This document shows positions 28,445-36,840 of a DNA stretch of 64,000 bases, in pieces; the stretch's first letter is position 1; each line of letters begins with the position of its first letter. Under the pieces are notes generated by a model. The model searched no databases and was not told the origin of the DNA. It saw only the letters and a program-made list of their open reading frames with translations. The stretch is from positions 310,001 to 374,000 of the forward strand of contig CAVPHV010000003.1 in NCBI GenBank assembly GCA_963704825.1, read 5' to 3'. Source of the stretch: CAVPHV01 sp963704825. GTDB taxonomy: Bacteria; Actinomycetota; Acidimicrobiia; Spongiisociales; UBA5794. Position numbers and translations under genes: made by a program.

Positions 28445-29691
28445 CAGGCAACGACCGCCATCGGCGACTCTGGCACGGCGCCGGGGTCGACGGTCTCGGC
28501 CTCATGCTCGAAGTAGTCGAGCATCATCTCGGCCTGATGGGTATGGATGTTGACGAACCCGACGACCAGGACGTGTGGGGTGTCGTTGTTGTAGACCAAC
28601 TCATCGATCATCTGCTCGATGGTTGGCTTACGCTGCTCGCCGAGGTTGGCGATCCGGTCGGCGGGCCAACCGTTGTCGATCAGTCTCTGGGTGACGATCT
28701 GCTCATATGCGCCGAACGTGACCAGCCGGTCAAAGTCGAGATCCCGCACGGCGACATCGGCGAACTGGGTCGCCCGTAGCTGGCGGTCCGAGCGGTTGTT
28801 GAGGATGCCGACGGTGGTTGTCTCCGCCGACCGATAAGGGCGCAGCCGCTCCATGGCCGCGACCATCGACTCGCGGTCGTTGACCGCGAACAGGTTTGCC
28901 CAAGTGACCAGCTTGTCGCCGATCTTGAGGTGCTTGAGTCGCAGGACCCCGGGGTCTGGTGCGGCCCGAACCATCCCGGTCAAAGCGATCTCGCGCGGGA
29001 TACCCACGATGTCGGCGATGGCCAAGCCGATCGCTACGTTCTCTTTGAAGGCGATGTAGTCGAAACGGGCGATGTCTTCGTCTGTCACGCTGTCGGGTTC
29101 GGCGTACACGACCCGTGTGCCGCGTTGGTCGGCGACGTCCTGGATGACTTCGCGCAGGTCGATGTCCTGCTCGGCGGTGATCAGAAGACCATCGTAGGGG
29201 CAGGTCGACGCCAGGGAGCGAGCAATCTCGGGGAGGGTGTCACCCATGACGTCCTGATGGTCCTCGCGCACGTTGGTGAGCACGCCGATGGTGGAGCGGA
29301 CCATCTTCTCTTCGCTGACCTGCTGATAGGCGGGCACGATGGCCATGCACTCGACGATGATCGCCTCGACGTCTGGGGAGACGTAGTTCTTGATGATCTT
29401 GAGCTGCTCCATGATGGTTGCAGCCCCGCTGCGCTTGATCGGGACGTCGTGGCCACCGGGCGGGATCACCGCGGCGAACGATCCGGTCGATTTGGCGACC
29501 GTGGTGACGTTCGCCTCCCGGAACATGCCGGCCACGATGCGGGTTACGGTCGACTTACCGCGGATGCCGTTGACGTGGACGCGGTACTTGACCTGATCGA
29601 TGCGCCGTTGGTGCGCTCGCGTCTGACCCAGCCACCGTATGACTGTAACTGTCACCGCGATCACGGCCGCGGTGAGGAAGACCGGGATCAT
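28444..29691 (-). CDS. pgsB: PgsB/CapB-type poly-gamma-glutamate synthase
   Basis: The 415-residue, membrane-anchored enzyme has an N-terminal TM (VFLTAAVIAVTVTVIRWLG) and a Mur-ligase-like ATP domain: P-loop VNGIRGKSTVTRIVAGMF, KSTGSFAAVIPPGG, IIVECMAIVPAYQQVSEEKMVRSTIGVLTNVREDHQDVMG, and ILNNRSDRQLRATQF. These match CapB/PgsB. No gene for PgsA/CapA (the metallophosphatase-type partner) or a PgdS hydrolase is seen nearby. The product may be polyglutamate or a related gamma-linked peptide. It is followed by pgsC. Confidence 0.88.
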   Translation of the reverse strand: MIPVFLTAAVIAVTVTVIRWLGQTRAHQRRIDQVKYRVHVNGIRGKSTVTRIVAGMFREANVTTVAKSTGSFAAVIPPGGHDVPIKRSGAATIMEQLKIIKNYVSPDVEAIIVECMAIVPAYQQVSEEKMVRSTIGVLTNVREDHQDVMGDTLPEIARSLASTCPYDGLLITAEQDIDLREVIQDVADQRGTRVVYAEPDSVTDEDIARFDYIAFKENVAIGLAIADIVGIPREIALTGMVRAAPDPGVLRLKHLKIGDKLVTWANLFAVNDRESMVAAMERLRPYRSAETTTVGILNNRSDRQLRATQFADVAVRDLDFDRLVTFGAYEQIVTQRLIDNGWPADRIANLGEQRKPTIEQMIDELVYNNDTPHVLVVGFVNIHTHQAEMMLDYFEHEAETVDPGAVPESPMAVVA

Positions 29692-29783
29692 CCTTCCCCC
29701 TACTCGGGTGCCTTACTCTTTGTGGTTATCGGCAGGGGAGTTGGTGACTTTCAGTGTTTGTCACAGTCATCGGGGCGCGGCAG

Positions 29784-29806
29784 GGGGCCACCCAAAAGGT
29801 GGCCCC
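29784..29806 (-). terminator. Perfect 9-bp stem hairpin between SBP gene and pgsB
   Basis: GGGGCCACC (29784-29792) pairs with GGTGGCCCC (29798-29806) around a 5-nt CAAAA loop. It lies after the sugar-binding lipoprotein stop and before pgsB on the minus strand. It lacks a U-tract, so it could act in either direction. Confidence 0.7.
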
Positions 29807-29824
29807 ATGCTCTTTGGTTATCGG

Positions 29825-31414
29825 TCAGCTGGTCGGGCAGCTGCCGGCTAGTTCGAATGGCATAGCGTCGTCGGGTGCCTCTGCAGTGGCGCCCGTCCCG
29901 GTTGCAGCGAACATCTCGTCGGCCAGGTCCTCGAGGTCGTCGATGACGCCCGTCCAGAGGTCCTCACCAACGGTGATCACGTTCACGCCGTCGACGACCG
30001 TGGTCTCGAGTACCAGCGTGTCGTCGTCGAGGGCGGTCGCCACGAGCACGAGGTCGGCGCTATCGGTGATCTCGCAACTTACGACGTTGAAGTCCGTATC
30101 TTCACCTTCGCCGGCTGCCAAAGTGACGATGGCGGCGTCGGGGGCCTCGGTCGTGGTGGTGGACTCTGGGGGGGCTTCAGTCGTGGTCGTCGTTGCCTCG
30201 GTTGTGGTGGTGGTCTCTTCGGGGCCGCCGGCCTCGGGCGGGCAGAACTGAATGAACTCGCCGGTGCAGATCTCTTCCCAGGTACGGAAGCCATCTGCGA
30301 TGACGGTCTCTTCAATGTTGTCCACCGTGACACCGATCGGAGTCAACGCAATGTAGGGAACACCTTGATCAACGCCGATTTCGTTGGTGGCGGGGTCGAT
30401 GGCGGTCGCTACACCGGCGAACTCCACCGAGGTGAGCGGGTCTTCGCCGCAGCGAAGTGCCAGGGCCGCAGCGGCAGCCGCGTTCGCCTCCGCCTCGATC
30501 GGCTTGTACACGCTCATGGTCTGCCAGCCGGACAGCACGTTCTGCATCCCGGCCACGGTGGCGTCCTGGCCACTCAACGGCACCGGATCGAACCCGCCGG
30601 CCTTGAGCGCCTGAATCACCGAGTTGGCCAAACCATCGTTGGCGGCAAACACGGCATCAACCGCACCGTCGGTGTCGACGAGGATCTGCTCGAAGATCGT
30701 CAACGCCTCCTGGTTGTCCCAGTTCGGGGTGTCCTGATCGGCCGCCAGCGCCCATTCGCCCGCTTCGACCTTCTTGGAGACGCCGAAGTCGGAGGCAACG
30801 TTGTAGCCGGTCTTGAAGAGTGCAGCGTTGTTGTCGGTCGGCCCACCGTTGAGCATCACGACATTCGGGGTCCCACCGAGCTTGTCGATCTCGGGTCCGA
30901 TGACGTCGGCCATGGTCTGGCCGACGGCGACGTTGTTGAACGACACGTAGACATCGGCACCGGGACCCTCAACCGTCAAGCGGTCGTAGTCGATCACCTT
31001 CGCATTGCTCTCCCGGGCTAGTTCGATGATCGCGGCACCGGAACCGGAGTCCAGGTTGGTCAGCAGAATCACCGAGGCGCCGTTGGCGAGTGCTGCTTCG
31101 GCTTGAGTAACCTGCGCCGCCGGGTCCCCCTCGGCATTCACGATCGAGTAGTCGACACCGTCGACGAGGCCGGCGCCTTCGAAGGCTTCCTTGAAGAAGC
31201 GGCGGTCGTCGGACTCCCAGCGAGCCGACGAAGCCGAATCCGGCAACAGCACGTGAATGCTGCCGGGGCATTGCTCACCTTCGGTCGTCGAGGTCGTATC
31301 GCCGGCCGCAGCGGCGGTGGTGGTCGTCGTGTCGTCATCATCGCCGCAGGCGGCGGCGATCAGAGCAAATACGAGAACCAGGAGTAGCCACCTGGCCCGT
31401 TGTACTCCTTGCAT
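29825..31414 (-). CDS. Sugar-binding lipoprotein (ChvE/xylose-binding type), with extra C-terminal domain
   Basis: The 529-residue protein has a lipoprotein signal ending in LIAAAC (Cys23), a Thr-rich linker, then a periplasmic-binding type I domain (about 45-385: HVLLPDSASSARWESDDRRFF, ILLTNLDSGSGAAI, VVMLNGGPTDNNAALFKTG, VDAVFAANDGLANSVIQAL, PLSGQDATVAGMQNVLSG). These match D-xylose/ChvE-type sugar binders. After a second Thr/Glu linker (ETTTTTEATTTTTE) there is an added domain of about 110 residues with no recognised match. No permease or ATPase gene is adjacent, so it is an orphan. The start is preceded by AAAGGG. Confidence 0.85.
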   Translation of the reverse strand: MQGVQRARWLLLVLVFALIAAACGDDDDTTTTTAAAAGDTTSTTEGEQCPGSIHVLLPDSASSARWESDDRRFFKEAFEGAGLVDGVDYSIVNAEGDPAAQVTQAEAALANGASVILLTNLDSGSGAAIIELARESNAKVIDYDRLTVEGPGADVYVSFNNVAVGQTMADVIGPEIDKLGGTPNVVMLNGGPTDNNAALFKTGYNVASDFGVSKKVEAGEWALAADQDTPNWDNQEALTIFEQILVDTDGAVDAVFAANDGLANSVIQALKAGGFDPVPLSGQDATVAGMQNVLSGWQTMSVYKPIEAEANAAAAAALALRCGEDPLTSVEFAGVATAIDPATNEIGVDQGVPYIALTPIGVTVDNIEETVIADGFRTWEEICTGEFIQFCPPEAGGPEETTTTTEATTTTTEAPPESTTTTEAPDAAIVTLAAGEGEDTDFNVVSCEITDSADLVLVATALDDDTLVLETTVVDGVNVITVGEDLWTGVIDDLEDLADEMFAATGTGATAEAPDDAMPFELAGSCPTS

Positions 31415-31589
31415 TGGTTTCCCTTTCGTGGGGTGGGGGGATTGGTGGCGGACCGAGCGTCCGCGTCACTAGGAGCAGCTGATGTACACCGAGAGTGGCG
31501 GAAGGCTACCCGAGAGATTCGGATTGTCCAGGCACCGTGCCTTCACGACCCAGATTGTGCCAAGACGCGTGGTGGTCGGAATCCCGACG

Positions 31590-31910
31590 TCAGCTGTTGT
31601 CCTCGGCCAGCGAAGGGTCGGGGGTGTAGATCCAAATCCCGATTGCGGCTAGGACGAGACCAAAGACGGTCACGACCCCCGCGACCACGCCCCCGCTCCA
31701 CGAAACGAATGTCGCATCCTGATTGAAGGCCCATGCGATGCCGGCGGCGCCGGCGACGGTGGTGGCCAATCCGGCGGCCAGTGAGACGATCCAGTCGCCG
31801 GGTCGATAGGGCTTGGCGAGCAGCGGGCGCAAGACTGCGACGGACCCGACGGCAACCGTGAATACGGCCACGGCCATGACAATCCCCAAGGCGGTGTAGG
31901 TCAGCGCCAT
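31590..31910 (-). CDS. Small three-TM membrane protein
   Basis: The 106-residue protein has three predicted helices (LTYTALGIVMAVAVFTVAVGSVAVL; GDWIVSLAAGLATTVAGAAGIAWAF; WSGGVVAGVVTVFGLVLAAIGIWIY) and an acidic tail (TPDPSLAEDNS). Nothing identifies its role. It is isolated between the sugar-binding lipoprotein and the tandem repeats. Confidence 0.55.
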   Translation of the reverse strand: MALTYTALGIVMAVAVFTVAVGSVAVLRPLLAKPYRPGDWIVSLAAGLATTVAGAAGIAWAFNQDATFVSWSGGVVAGVVTVFGLVLAAIGIWIYTPDPSLAEDNS

Positions 31911-31961
31911 CGAACTCCTCCGCAGCTTTCCATCGTTGCTGCCAGGCTAGCCGTCTCGTGA

Positions 31962-32185
31962 ACGACGGCAGTTCCCGCTCGTCGCGTTGGCTTGCGAGTG
32001 CACCGGTGTCGGTTGGTGCGAGCGTTCACGCCGAGCGTCCAAGAGCCGGCAGCCGTCCAGTGATCGACGGCAGTTCTCGCTCGTCGCGTTGGCTTGCGAG
32101 TGCACCGGTGTCGGTTGGTGCGAGCGTTCACGCCGAGCGTCCAAGAGCCGGCAGCCGTCCAGTGATCGACGGCAGTTCTCGCTCG
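31962..32185 (+). repeat. 102-bp tandem direct repeat, about 2.2 copies
   Basis: CGACGGCAGTTC recurs at about 31963, 32065 and 32167, spaced 102 bp. The two complete units are nearly identical (GCTCGTCGCGTTGGCTTGCGAGTGCACC and so on). 102 is a multiple of three, so fake open frames cross the array on both strands. There is no gene here, and no CRISPR-like repeat/spacer pattern. Confidence 0.85.
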
Positions 32186-32199
32186 TCGGGGCGGGTCGG

Positions 32200-32685
32200 T
32201 CACGCGAGCGCAGGGGTCGCCAGGTCGTCGACGATCTCGGCCCTCGGCAGGGTGGCGAGGGTGCTGGGCGGCACCTTCAGCTTCAGCGATCGGCTGCCGC
32301 CGCCAACAATCACCCAATCGAGGTGCATGATCCGAGCGTCGATGTAGATCGGCATATCCGGCGGCAGGGCGAATGGGGTGACGCCGCCGATCAGCATCCC
32401 GGTGAGCTCGGCGGTGACGTCGGCGGGAGCAAACGAGGCCTTTCGTACCCCCATGAGCTTGCGGACCCGGTTGTTGACATCGAGCCGGGTCGTTGCCAAC
32501 ACGACACAGGCAGCGAACTCGCCGGGCGGGCGGCGCGAAGCGACCAGGATCGTATTGGCGGACTGCTCCTCCGGATAGCCGTAGTGAGCGCAGAACGCTG
32601 CGGTGTCGGCCAGTTCAGGGTCGCAGTCGATCACTTCGTGATCGCTCCCGGAAAGGGTCTGCCGGACCTGGGTTTCGATGTCCAC
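32200..32685 (-). CDS. YbaK/ProX-type aminoacyl-tRNA deacylase
   Basis: The 161-residue protein has the YbaK/aa-tRNA deacylase fold: SANTILVASRRPPGEFAACVVLATTRLDVNNRVRKLMGVRKASFA, then LTGMLIGGVTPFALPPDMPIYIDARI. The Lys in RKASFA and the Gly-Gly-Val-Thr-Pro loop are family features. Such proteins remove mischarged amino acids (Ala, Cys or similar) from tRNA in trans. Which tRNA is edited cannot be told. It ends at the tandem repeats. Confidence 0.85.
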   Translation of the reverse strand: MDIETQVRQTLSGSDHEVIDCDPELADTAAFCAHYGYPEEQSANTILVASRRPPGEFAACVVLATTRLDVNNRVRKLMGVRKASFAPADVTAELTGMLIGGVTPFALPPDMPIYIDARIMHLDWVIVGGGSRSLKLKVPPSTLATLPRAEIVDDLATPALA

Positions 32686-32729
32686 GCCACGATTGTTGCA
32701 GATGGAAGCTTGGTCGTGCCACGACGGGC

Positions 32730-33542
32730 CTACCGAACGTCAACCCCGAGCGAGAGCGCCACCTTCGGTGCGTTTTCTGCGGTCACGGTGGCCGACGCCA
32801 GGTAGCGACCGGGGGCGATGTTGAGTTCGTCGCGAAGTTGGATCGACCAGGTGGTCCCCGGTTCGATGGTCTGGTCCCACAAGGCGTCGGTAAAGCCCAT
32901 GTCGGCACTCCACCGGTAGACCTCCGTTCCGGACTCATCGCTGAGCACCACGTCGGCGCTCTGTCCGTCACGGAAATGCAGTACGAGTGGCGCTTCGGTG
33001 AGATTGGTCACGTCGAGCAGCCACACCACACCGCCCTGGGCAGGGATCGGGTCGGGGCTGAATGCCAGCGAGAGTTCGACCTTCGTGTCACCCACCGATG
33101 CCGCAGCCTGGATCGGGGTGGCCGCGGTGAGGGCGCCGTCCTGCATCGTTCCGAACACGATCAGCGGGAAGTCGGTCCACACGACGCCGGCGAACTCCGG
33201 GTCGGGCCGGCTGAGGCCGATGACGGCGTCGAGATTCAATCCTTCGAGTGCGAGCGAAGGCTCACCGCACTGAGGCGGATACGACTCCATGATCGCTCCG
33301 CAGAGCCGGACGTCATCACCGGCGGCAATCAGCGCACCCGCTACTTGCAGCTGTGTGCCGTCGGGCACCGCCACAGCAGCGTCGATGCTCATTGGCTGAT
33401 CGGTGTCGGGACCCACTGTGGTCGACGTTGGCGCCGCGGTGGTCGGAACCGCGCTGGTCGTGGCACCCAGGCGTTCGTCGGTCCCGCATGCTCCAGCAGC
33501 GACTGCAAGGGCAACCATGACGGAAAAGAAACGAAGTCTCAT
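32730..33542 (-). CDS. Exported BsuPI-domain lipoprotein
   Basis: The 270-residue protein has a lipoprotein signal peptide (LRFFSVMVALAVAAGAC, Cys19), a Thr/Pro linker, a middle beta domain (LQVAGALIAAGDDVRLCGAI), and a C-terminal BsuPI-like domain: VVWLLDVTNLTEAPLVLHFRDGQSADVVLSDESGTEVYRWSADMGF. BsuPI domains are named for an intracellular protease inhibitor and occur in secreted actinobacterial proteins. ATG 33542 follows GGAGG. The function is unknown. Confidence 0.7.
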   Translation of the reverse strand: MRLRFFSVMVALAVAAGACGTDERLGATTSAVPTTAAPTSTTVGPDTDQPMSIDAAVAVPDGTQLQVAGALIAAGDDVRLCGAIMESYPPQCGEPSLALEGLNLDAVIGLSRPDPEFAGVVWTDFPLIVFGTMQDGALTAATPIQAAASVGDTKVELSLAFSPDPIPAQGGVVWLLDVTNLTEAPLVLHFRDGQSADVVLSDESGTEVYRWSADMGFTDALWDQTIEPGTTWSIQLRDELNIAPGRYLASATVTAENAPKVALSLGVDVR

Positions 33543-33621
33543 ACATCCTCCAATGTGTCCCAGACTACGACGCCGCTGGTAGCAGTCGGGGTTCCGGCGC
33601 GAGTCTTCCCGCCTCACTCGG

Positions 33622-33627
33622 TACGCT
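33622..33627 (+). promoter_or_regulatory. -10 box (TACGCT) for MFS gene, leaderless
   Basis: TACGCT ends 7 nt before ATG 33635. Confidence 0.45.
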
Positions 33628-33634
33628 GCCTTTC

Positions 33635-34822
33635 ATGCCCCGTCACCGCGCCGAATGGCGAGCATTGGTTGCCCTGTCGGGGCTGGTGCTCATGGCCTTC
33701 GGCTCGTTGTTCTATGCGTTCTCGGTTCTTCTGACCGAGGAGGCAGCCGGCGCCGACTACTCAACCACCCTGTTGTCGACGGCCTATGCCGGAGCGGTGT
33801 TGGTCGGCGGGGGGTTGGCATTCGTCGTCGGGCGCCGAGCTGATCGGCGTGGCGTGCGCGGCATTGCGGCGCTCGGCGCCGTCCTCGGTGCTTTGGGTCT
33901 GTTTGGGTTGGCCGCGAGTCGCCAGCCCTGGGAAGTCGTTGCCGCATCCTGGCTGCTGATCGGTCCGGCCGGGGCGCTCACGTTCTACGAGCCTGCGTTT
34001 GTGGCTCTCGATCAGTGGTTCGCCGGCCCGTCGCGAGCCAAAGCCATCGGCATACTGGCGGTCGTCGGTGGGCTCGCCGGTCCGATCTACTTGCCACTCA
34101 CCGGGTGGTTGGTTGGTGCCGTCGGGTGGCGTTCGACGGCGGTCATCATCGGGGCAGCTTTGGCAGCCTACGGACTGTTGGTCTCATGGCTGTTCATGCC
34201 GGCCGGAATGCCACGGCTTGAGCCGGTGTCGTCTCCGGAAGGCGGTACCGGACGATTGCTGCGTGACCGGAGATTCGTGTGGTATTCCGCTTCCGTGATC
34301 GTCTCCTATGGTGCGCTCCAGGCCATCTTCTTCCATCGGATTGCGGTCTTTGAAGCAGCGGGATTTGCCGTGGCCGGCATCACCGCCTGGGCCGCGTTGT
34401 CGGGGCTGCTCGGATTCCCCGGCCGCTACGGCGGACCTTTGCTCGCCACCCGGGTACGTGCCACGACGGTCAGCGCGCTGGCCCTTGCCGCCCTGGCGGT
34501 TGCGGCCGGATTGATGGTGAGCCCGTCTGGTCTCGGGATGGTGACGCATTTCGTGATCTTCGGACTGGCCTTCGGCACGATGCTTCCGTTGCGTCCGGTC
34601 ATCATGAGCGACTGGTATTCGGGTGCCAACTACGGCCGCATTATGGGGACCCAGTGGTCGGCAGCGGCCGTGGGTGGAGCGCTCGGACCGTGGCTCGCCG
34701 GCATCGGCAGGGATGCCACCGGCAGCTACGACGTGCCGATGGCGATGGTCGCCGTGGCCATGGCGTTGTCGGCCGTGTTCACCTTGCTCGCCGCACGGGC
34801 GGCTCGACCACGTACCGTCTGA
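33635..34822 (+). CDS. MFS transporter, monocarboxylate-type layout
   Basis: The 395-residue protein has twelve TM helices. Loop 2-3 has the basic pattern GRRADRRGVRG, and helix 4-5 shows FYEPAFVALDQWFAGPSRAKAIGILAVVGGLAGPIYLP, a segment typical of the OFA/MCT-like MFS group. GVGWR-type loop (GAVGWRSTAVI) follows. The substrate is unknown. The leaderless promoter is 7 nt upstream. The gene ends before the structured intergenic region at 34883-35083. Confidence 0.75.
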   Translation: MPRHRAEWRALVALSGLVLMAFGSLFYAFSVLLTEEAAGADYSTTLLSTAYAGAVLVGGGLAFVVGRRADRRGVRGIAALGAVLGALGLFGLAASRQPWEVVAASWLLIGPAGALTFYEPAFVALDQWFAGPSRAKAIGILAVVGGLAGPIYLPLTGWLVGAVGWRSTAVIIGAALAAYGLLVSWLFMPAGMPRLEPVSSPEGGTGRLLRDRRFVWYSASVIVSYGALQAIFFHRIAVFEAAGFAVAGITAWAALSGLLGFPGRYGGPLLATRVRATTVSALALAALAVAAGLMVSPSGLGMVTHFVIFGLAFGTMLPLRPVIMSDWYSGANYGRIMGTQWSAAAVGGALGPWLAGIGRDATGSYDVPMAMVAVAMALSAVFTLLAARAARPRTV

Positions 34823-34882
34823 CCACGCCATCACCACCGAGATCAACGGTTCCCAAGGCGGCCTTCTTGTGGCACAATCTGC

Positions 34883-35083
34883 GGACCAGAGAAAGGAGGT
34901 GGTCCGAACATGTCAGAAGGTTTACGTAGGACTCTGGAGGTGGCCGAGCGCTAAGCGGCCATTCCTGCACATGTCAGGGGAGTGGCTGCTTCCTCGCACC
35001 TGCGAGGCGGTTGGCGACTCCAACTCGGACCACCGAGGCCCGGAGATCCGTGAGTTGGTCCTCTCACGGCGGCGCACAGCGCC
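34883..35083 (+). ncRNA. Candidate structured leader/small RNA
   Basis: Four hairpins lie in 200 nt: GGACCA/TGGTCC (34883-34905, holding the AGGAGG of the tiny ORF in the loop), CCTCGCA/TGCGAGG (34992-35007), CCAACTCGGA/TCC-GAGTTGG (35020-35058), and GGCGC/GCGCC (35071-35083). A -10-like CACAAT lies at 34873-34878. The next gene (35165) has its own -10 box, so this may be an independent transcript rather than its 5' UTR. No match to a known RNA family is claimed. Confidence 0.35.
34910..34954 (+). CDS. 14-codon ORF with strong Shine-Dalgarno
   Basis: AAAGGAGG (34892-34899) lies 10 nt before ATG 34910. The peptide is MSEGLRRTLEVAER, then TAA. The ribosome-binding site sits inside the loop of a GGACCA/TGGTCC hairpin, so translation could be controlled by folding. 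It may be a leader peptide or a small protein. No homologue is recognised. Confidence 0.35.
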   Translation: MSEGLRRTLEVAER

Positions 35084-35152
35084 GAAGTATCTCCGGGTCT
35101 TCACGCGCCCGGATGAAACGCTTGGGGACGTCCACATCCGCCGCTCTACGGG

Positions 35153-35158
35153 TAACGT
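35153..35158 (+). promoter_or_regulatory. -10 box (TAACGT) for mycothiol-dependent-type enzyme gene, leaderless
   Basis: TAACGT ends 6 nt before ATG 35165. It would make this gene independent of the structured RNA upstream. Confidence 0.4.
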
Positions 35159-35164
35159 TGCCGG

Positions 35165-35935
35165 ATGGAATTCTCCGAGTACTTGGCCGCCGTACGAGGC
35201 GAAGGCGAGGCCCTGGCGCAAAGTGCGGCAGAAGGGCTCGAGCCCGACGTTCCCTGTTGCCCGGGCTGGACGGTACGCGACGTTGTCGCCCACACCGGCG
35301 GCGTTCATCGCCAAAAAGAGCAGATCGTTCGGGAACGCTGGGTCGATCGTGGCCCCGAGTTCCCGGTGGCGCCTCACGATGGCTTGCTCGATTGGTACCG
35401 CGAAGGCCTCGACCAACTTGTTGCGACGTTGGCGGACACCGACCCGGCTACGCCGGTGTACACGTGGTACGAACCGGACCAGACCGCCGGCTTTTGGTTC
35501 CGGCGTTTGGCCCACGAGACGGCAGTACACCGGGTCGACGTCGAGCAGGGCCACGGCATCGACGCCTGGGTAGAGCCCGAGCTGGCGGCCGACGGCGTGG
35601 AAGAACTACTCGTCGTGATGCTCACCGGGTATCCCGACTGGGCCGATGTGAACGAGTATGACGGCACGTTGCGGCTCGAATGCACCGATCAAGACGCGGC
35701 GTGGACGCTGCGCTATGTCACCTTCAGCGGCACGTCACCGAATAGCGGCGTCGCATTCGCCGATGAGCCCAGCTTCGTCTTTGCCGATGAATCGGCGCCG
35801 ATCGCGGTGGCCCGCGGCAAGGCCTCGGATCTGTTGCTGTACGGGTGGGGACGCGGTCCCATGACCGCATTGGATATCGAAGGTGACCTGGCCCTCGTCG
35901 CCGACTTCCGTTCCGTCGCTGCCGACGTCACGTGA
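35165..35935 (+). CDS. Maleylpyruvate isomerase-family mycothiol-dependent-type protein
   Basis: The 256-residue protein has the DinB-like fold of the actinobacterial TIGR03083 family: CPGWTVRDVVAHTGGVHR at the N-terminus (His43-type metal ligand), WFRRLAHETAVHRVDVEQ (HExxxHRxD metal site), and a C-terminal MDMPI-type beta domain ending in LVADFRSVAADVT. The three metal ligands appear intact. Family members use mycothiol or related thiols. The substrate is unknown. Confidence 0.82.
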   Translation: MEFSEYLAAVRGEGEALAQSAAEGLEPDVPCCPGWTVRDVVAHTGGVHRQKEQIVRERWVDRGPEFPVAPHDGLLDWYREGLDQLVATLADTDPATPVYTWYEPDQTAGFWFRRLAHETAVHRVDVEQGHGIDAWVEPELAADGVEELLVVMLTGYPDWADVNEYDGTLRLECTDQDAAWTLRYVTFSGTSPNSGVAFADEPSFVFADESAPIAVARGKASDLLLYGWGRGPMTALDIEGDLALVADFRSVAADVT

Positions 35936-35964
35936 CGGCGCGACGTCACCTGACGGCGCCGGGC

Positions 35965-36780
35965 CTACAGCTCGAGTTCCATGCCCTCGTAGGCGGCGCC
36001 GGTCAACGGGAAGATGGCTCGGGCCGAGCTGACCACGGTGTCGATGGTCGCATCGTCGTGATCCGGATCGTGGCTGGTCAAGATCAGCCGCTTCACGCCG
36101 GCTTCCTGGGCGGTGGCAACGGCGTGCTGCCAGGTGCTGTGGCCCCAGCCGCGACGGCTGGCTGAGTAGTCGGTCGGCGTGTATTGGGCGTCGTGGATGA
36201 GCACATCGGCGCCACGGGCCAGGTCGATCAAACGCTCATCGGCTGCCGCGTTTCCGGTTTCGTGGTCGGTGGCGATGACGACGGATCGGTTCGGGCCGTC
36301 GAGCCGATAGCCCATCACCGGGTCGGGATGGTCGAGCACGATCGACGTGATCGAGACTTCACCCACGGAGAGTCGTTTCGGGACGGGAAGGCATTCCTTC
36401 TGCGCCCCGGCGTCGTCGAAGGCGACGGGGAACCAAGGTGGCCGGATCACGGCGCCGATCATCTCGGCCACCGAGTCGGCGTCGGGCCCGGGTCCATAGA
36501 ACGTGAACTTGCTGGCCGGTAGGAACAGCGGAGCAAAGACCGGGAGGCCCTGGAGATGATCCCAGTGGTAGTGGGTGAAGAGCACCGTGAAACGGTTCGG
36601 CCCTTCGCTGAGCGTGTTTTGGAGGTTGCGCAAACCAGTACCGCAATCGATGACCAGGTGATGGTTGTCGCCGACCGCAACGTCGAAGCACGTCGTATTG
36701 CCGCCGTAACGTCGGTATGGCGGGCCGCAGACCGACATCGAGCCGCGGGCGCCGCGTACCGTCAGAACGAGATCAGTCAT
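35965..36780 (-). CDS. Metallo-beta-lactamase-fold hydrolase
   Basis: The 271-residue protein has the zinc motif THYHWDHLQG (HxHxDH), a later metal Asp in VVIATDHETG, and the C-terminal His in LILTSHDPDHDD. The N-terminus RGARGSMSVCGPPYRRYGGNTTCFDV matches a group of MBL proteins related to PhnP/ribonuclease-Z-like phosphodiesterases. The Tyr/Cys-rich first loop is characteristic of that group. The substrate is unknown. It is convergent with the mycothiol-dependent-type gene. Confidence 0.8.
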   Translation of the reverse strand: MTDLVLTVRGARGSMSVCGPPYRRYGGNTTCFDVAVGDNHHLVIDCGTGLRNLQNTLSEGPNRFTVLFTHYHWDHLQGLPVFAPLFLPASKFTFYGPGPDADSVAEMIGAVIRPPWFPVAFDDAGAQKECLPVPKRLSVGEVSITSIVLDHPDPVMGYRLDGPNRSVVIATDHETGNAAADERLIDLARGADVLIHDAQYTPTDYSASRRGWGHSTWQHAVATAQEAGVKRLILTSHDPDHDDATIDTVVSSARAIFPLTGAAYEGMELEL

Positions 36781-36840
36781 TTGGGCCTCCGCCGCTCGGG
36801 TGGTCGGGCACAGTGTGGTCGCGCCGGCCCGCTGGTCGCC

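Noticed and set aside
31962..32185. CRISPR array
   Set aside because: Repeat unit is 102 bp without unique spacers, two copies only, and no cas genes are near.
34623..35573. Plus-strand frame through the structured RNA into the 35165 gene
   Set aside because: It overlaps MFS and the mycothiol-dependent-type gene in another frame and is Arg/Pro-rich.
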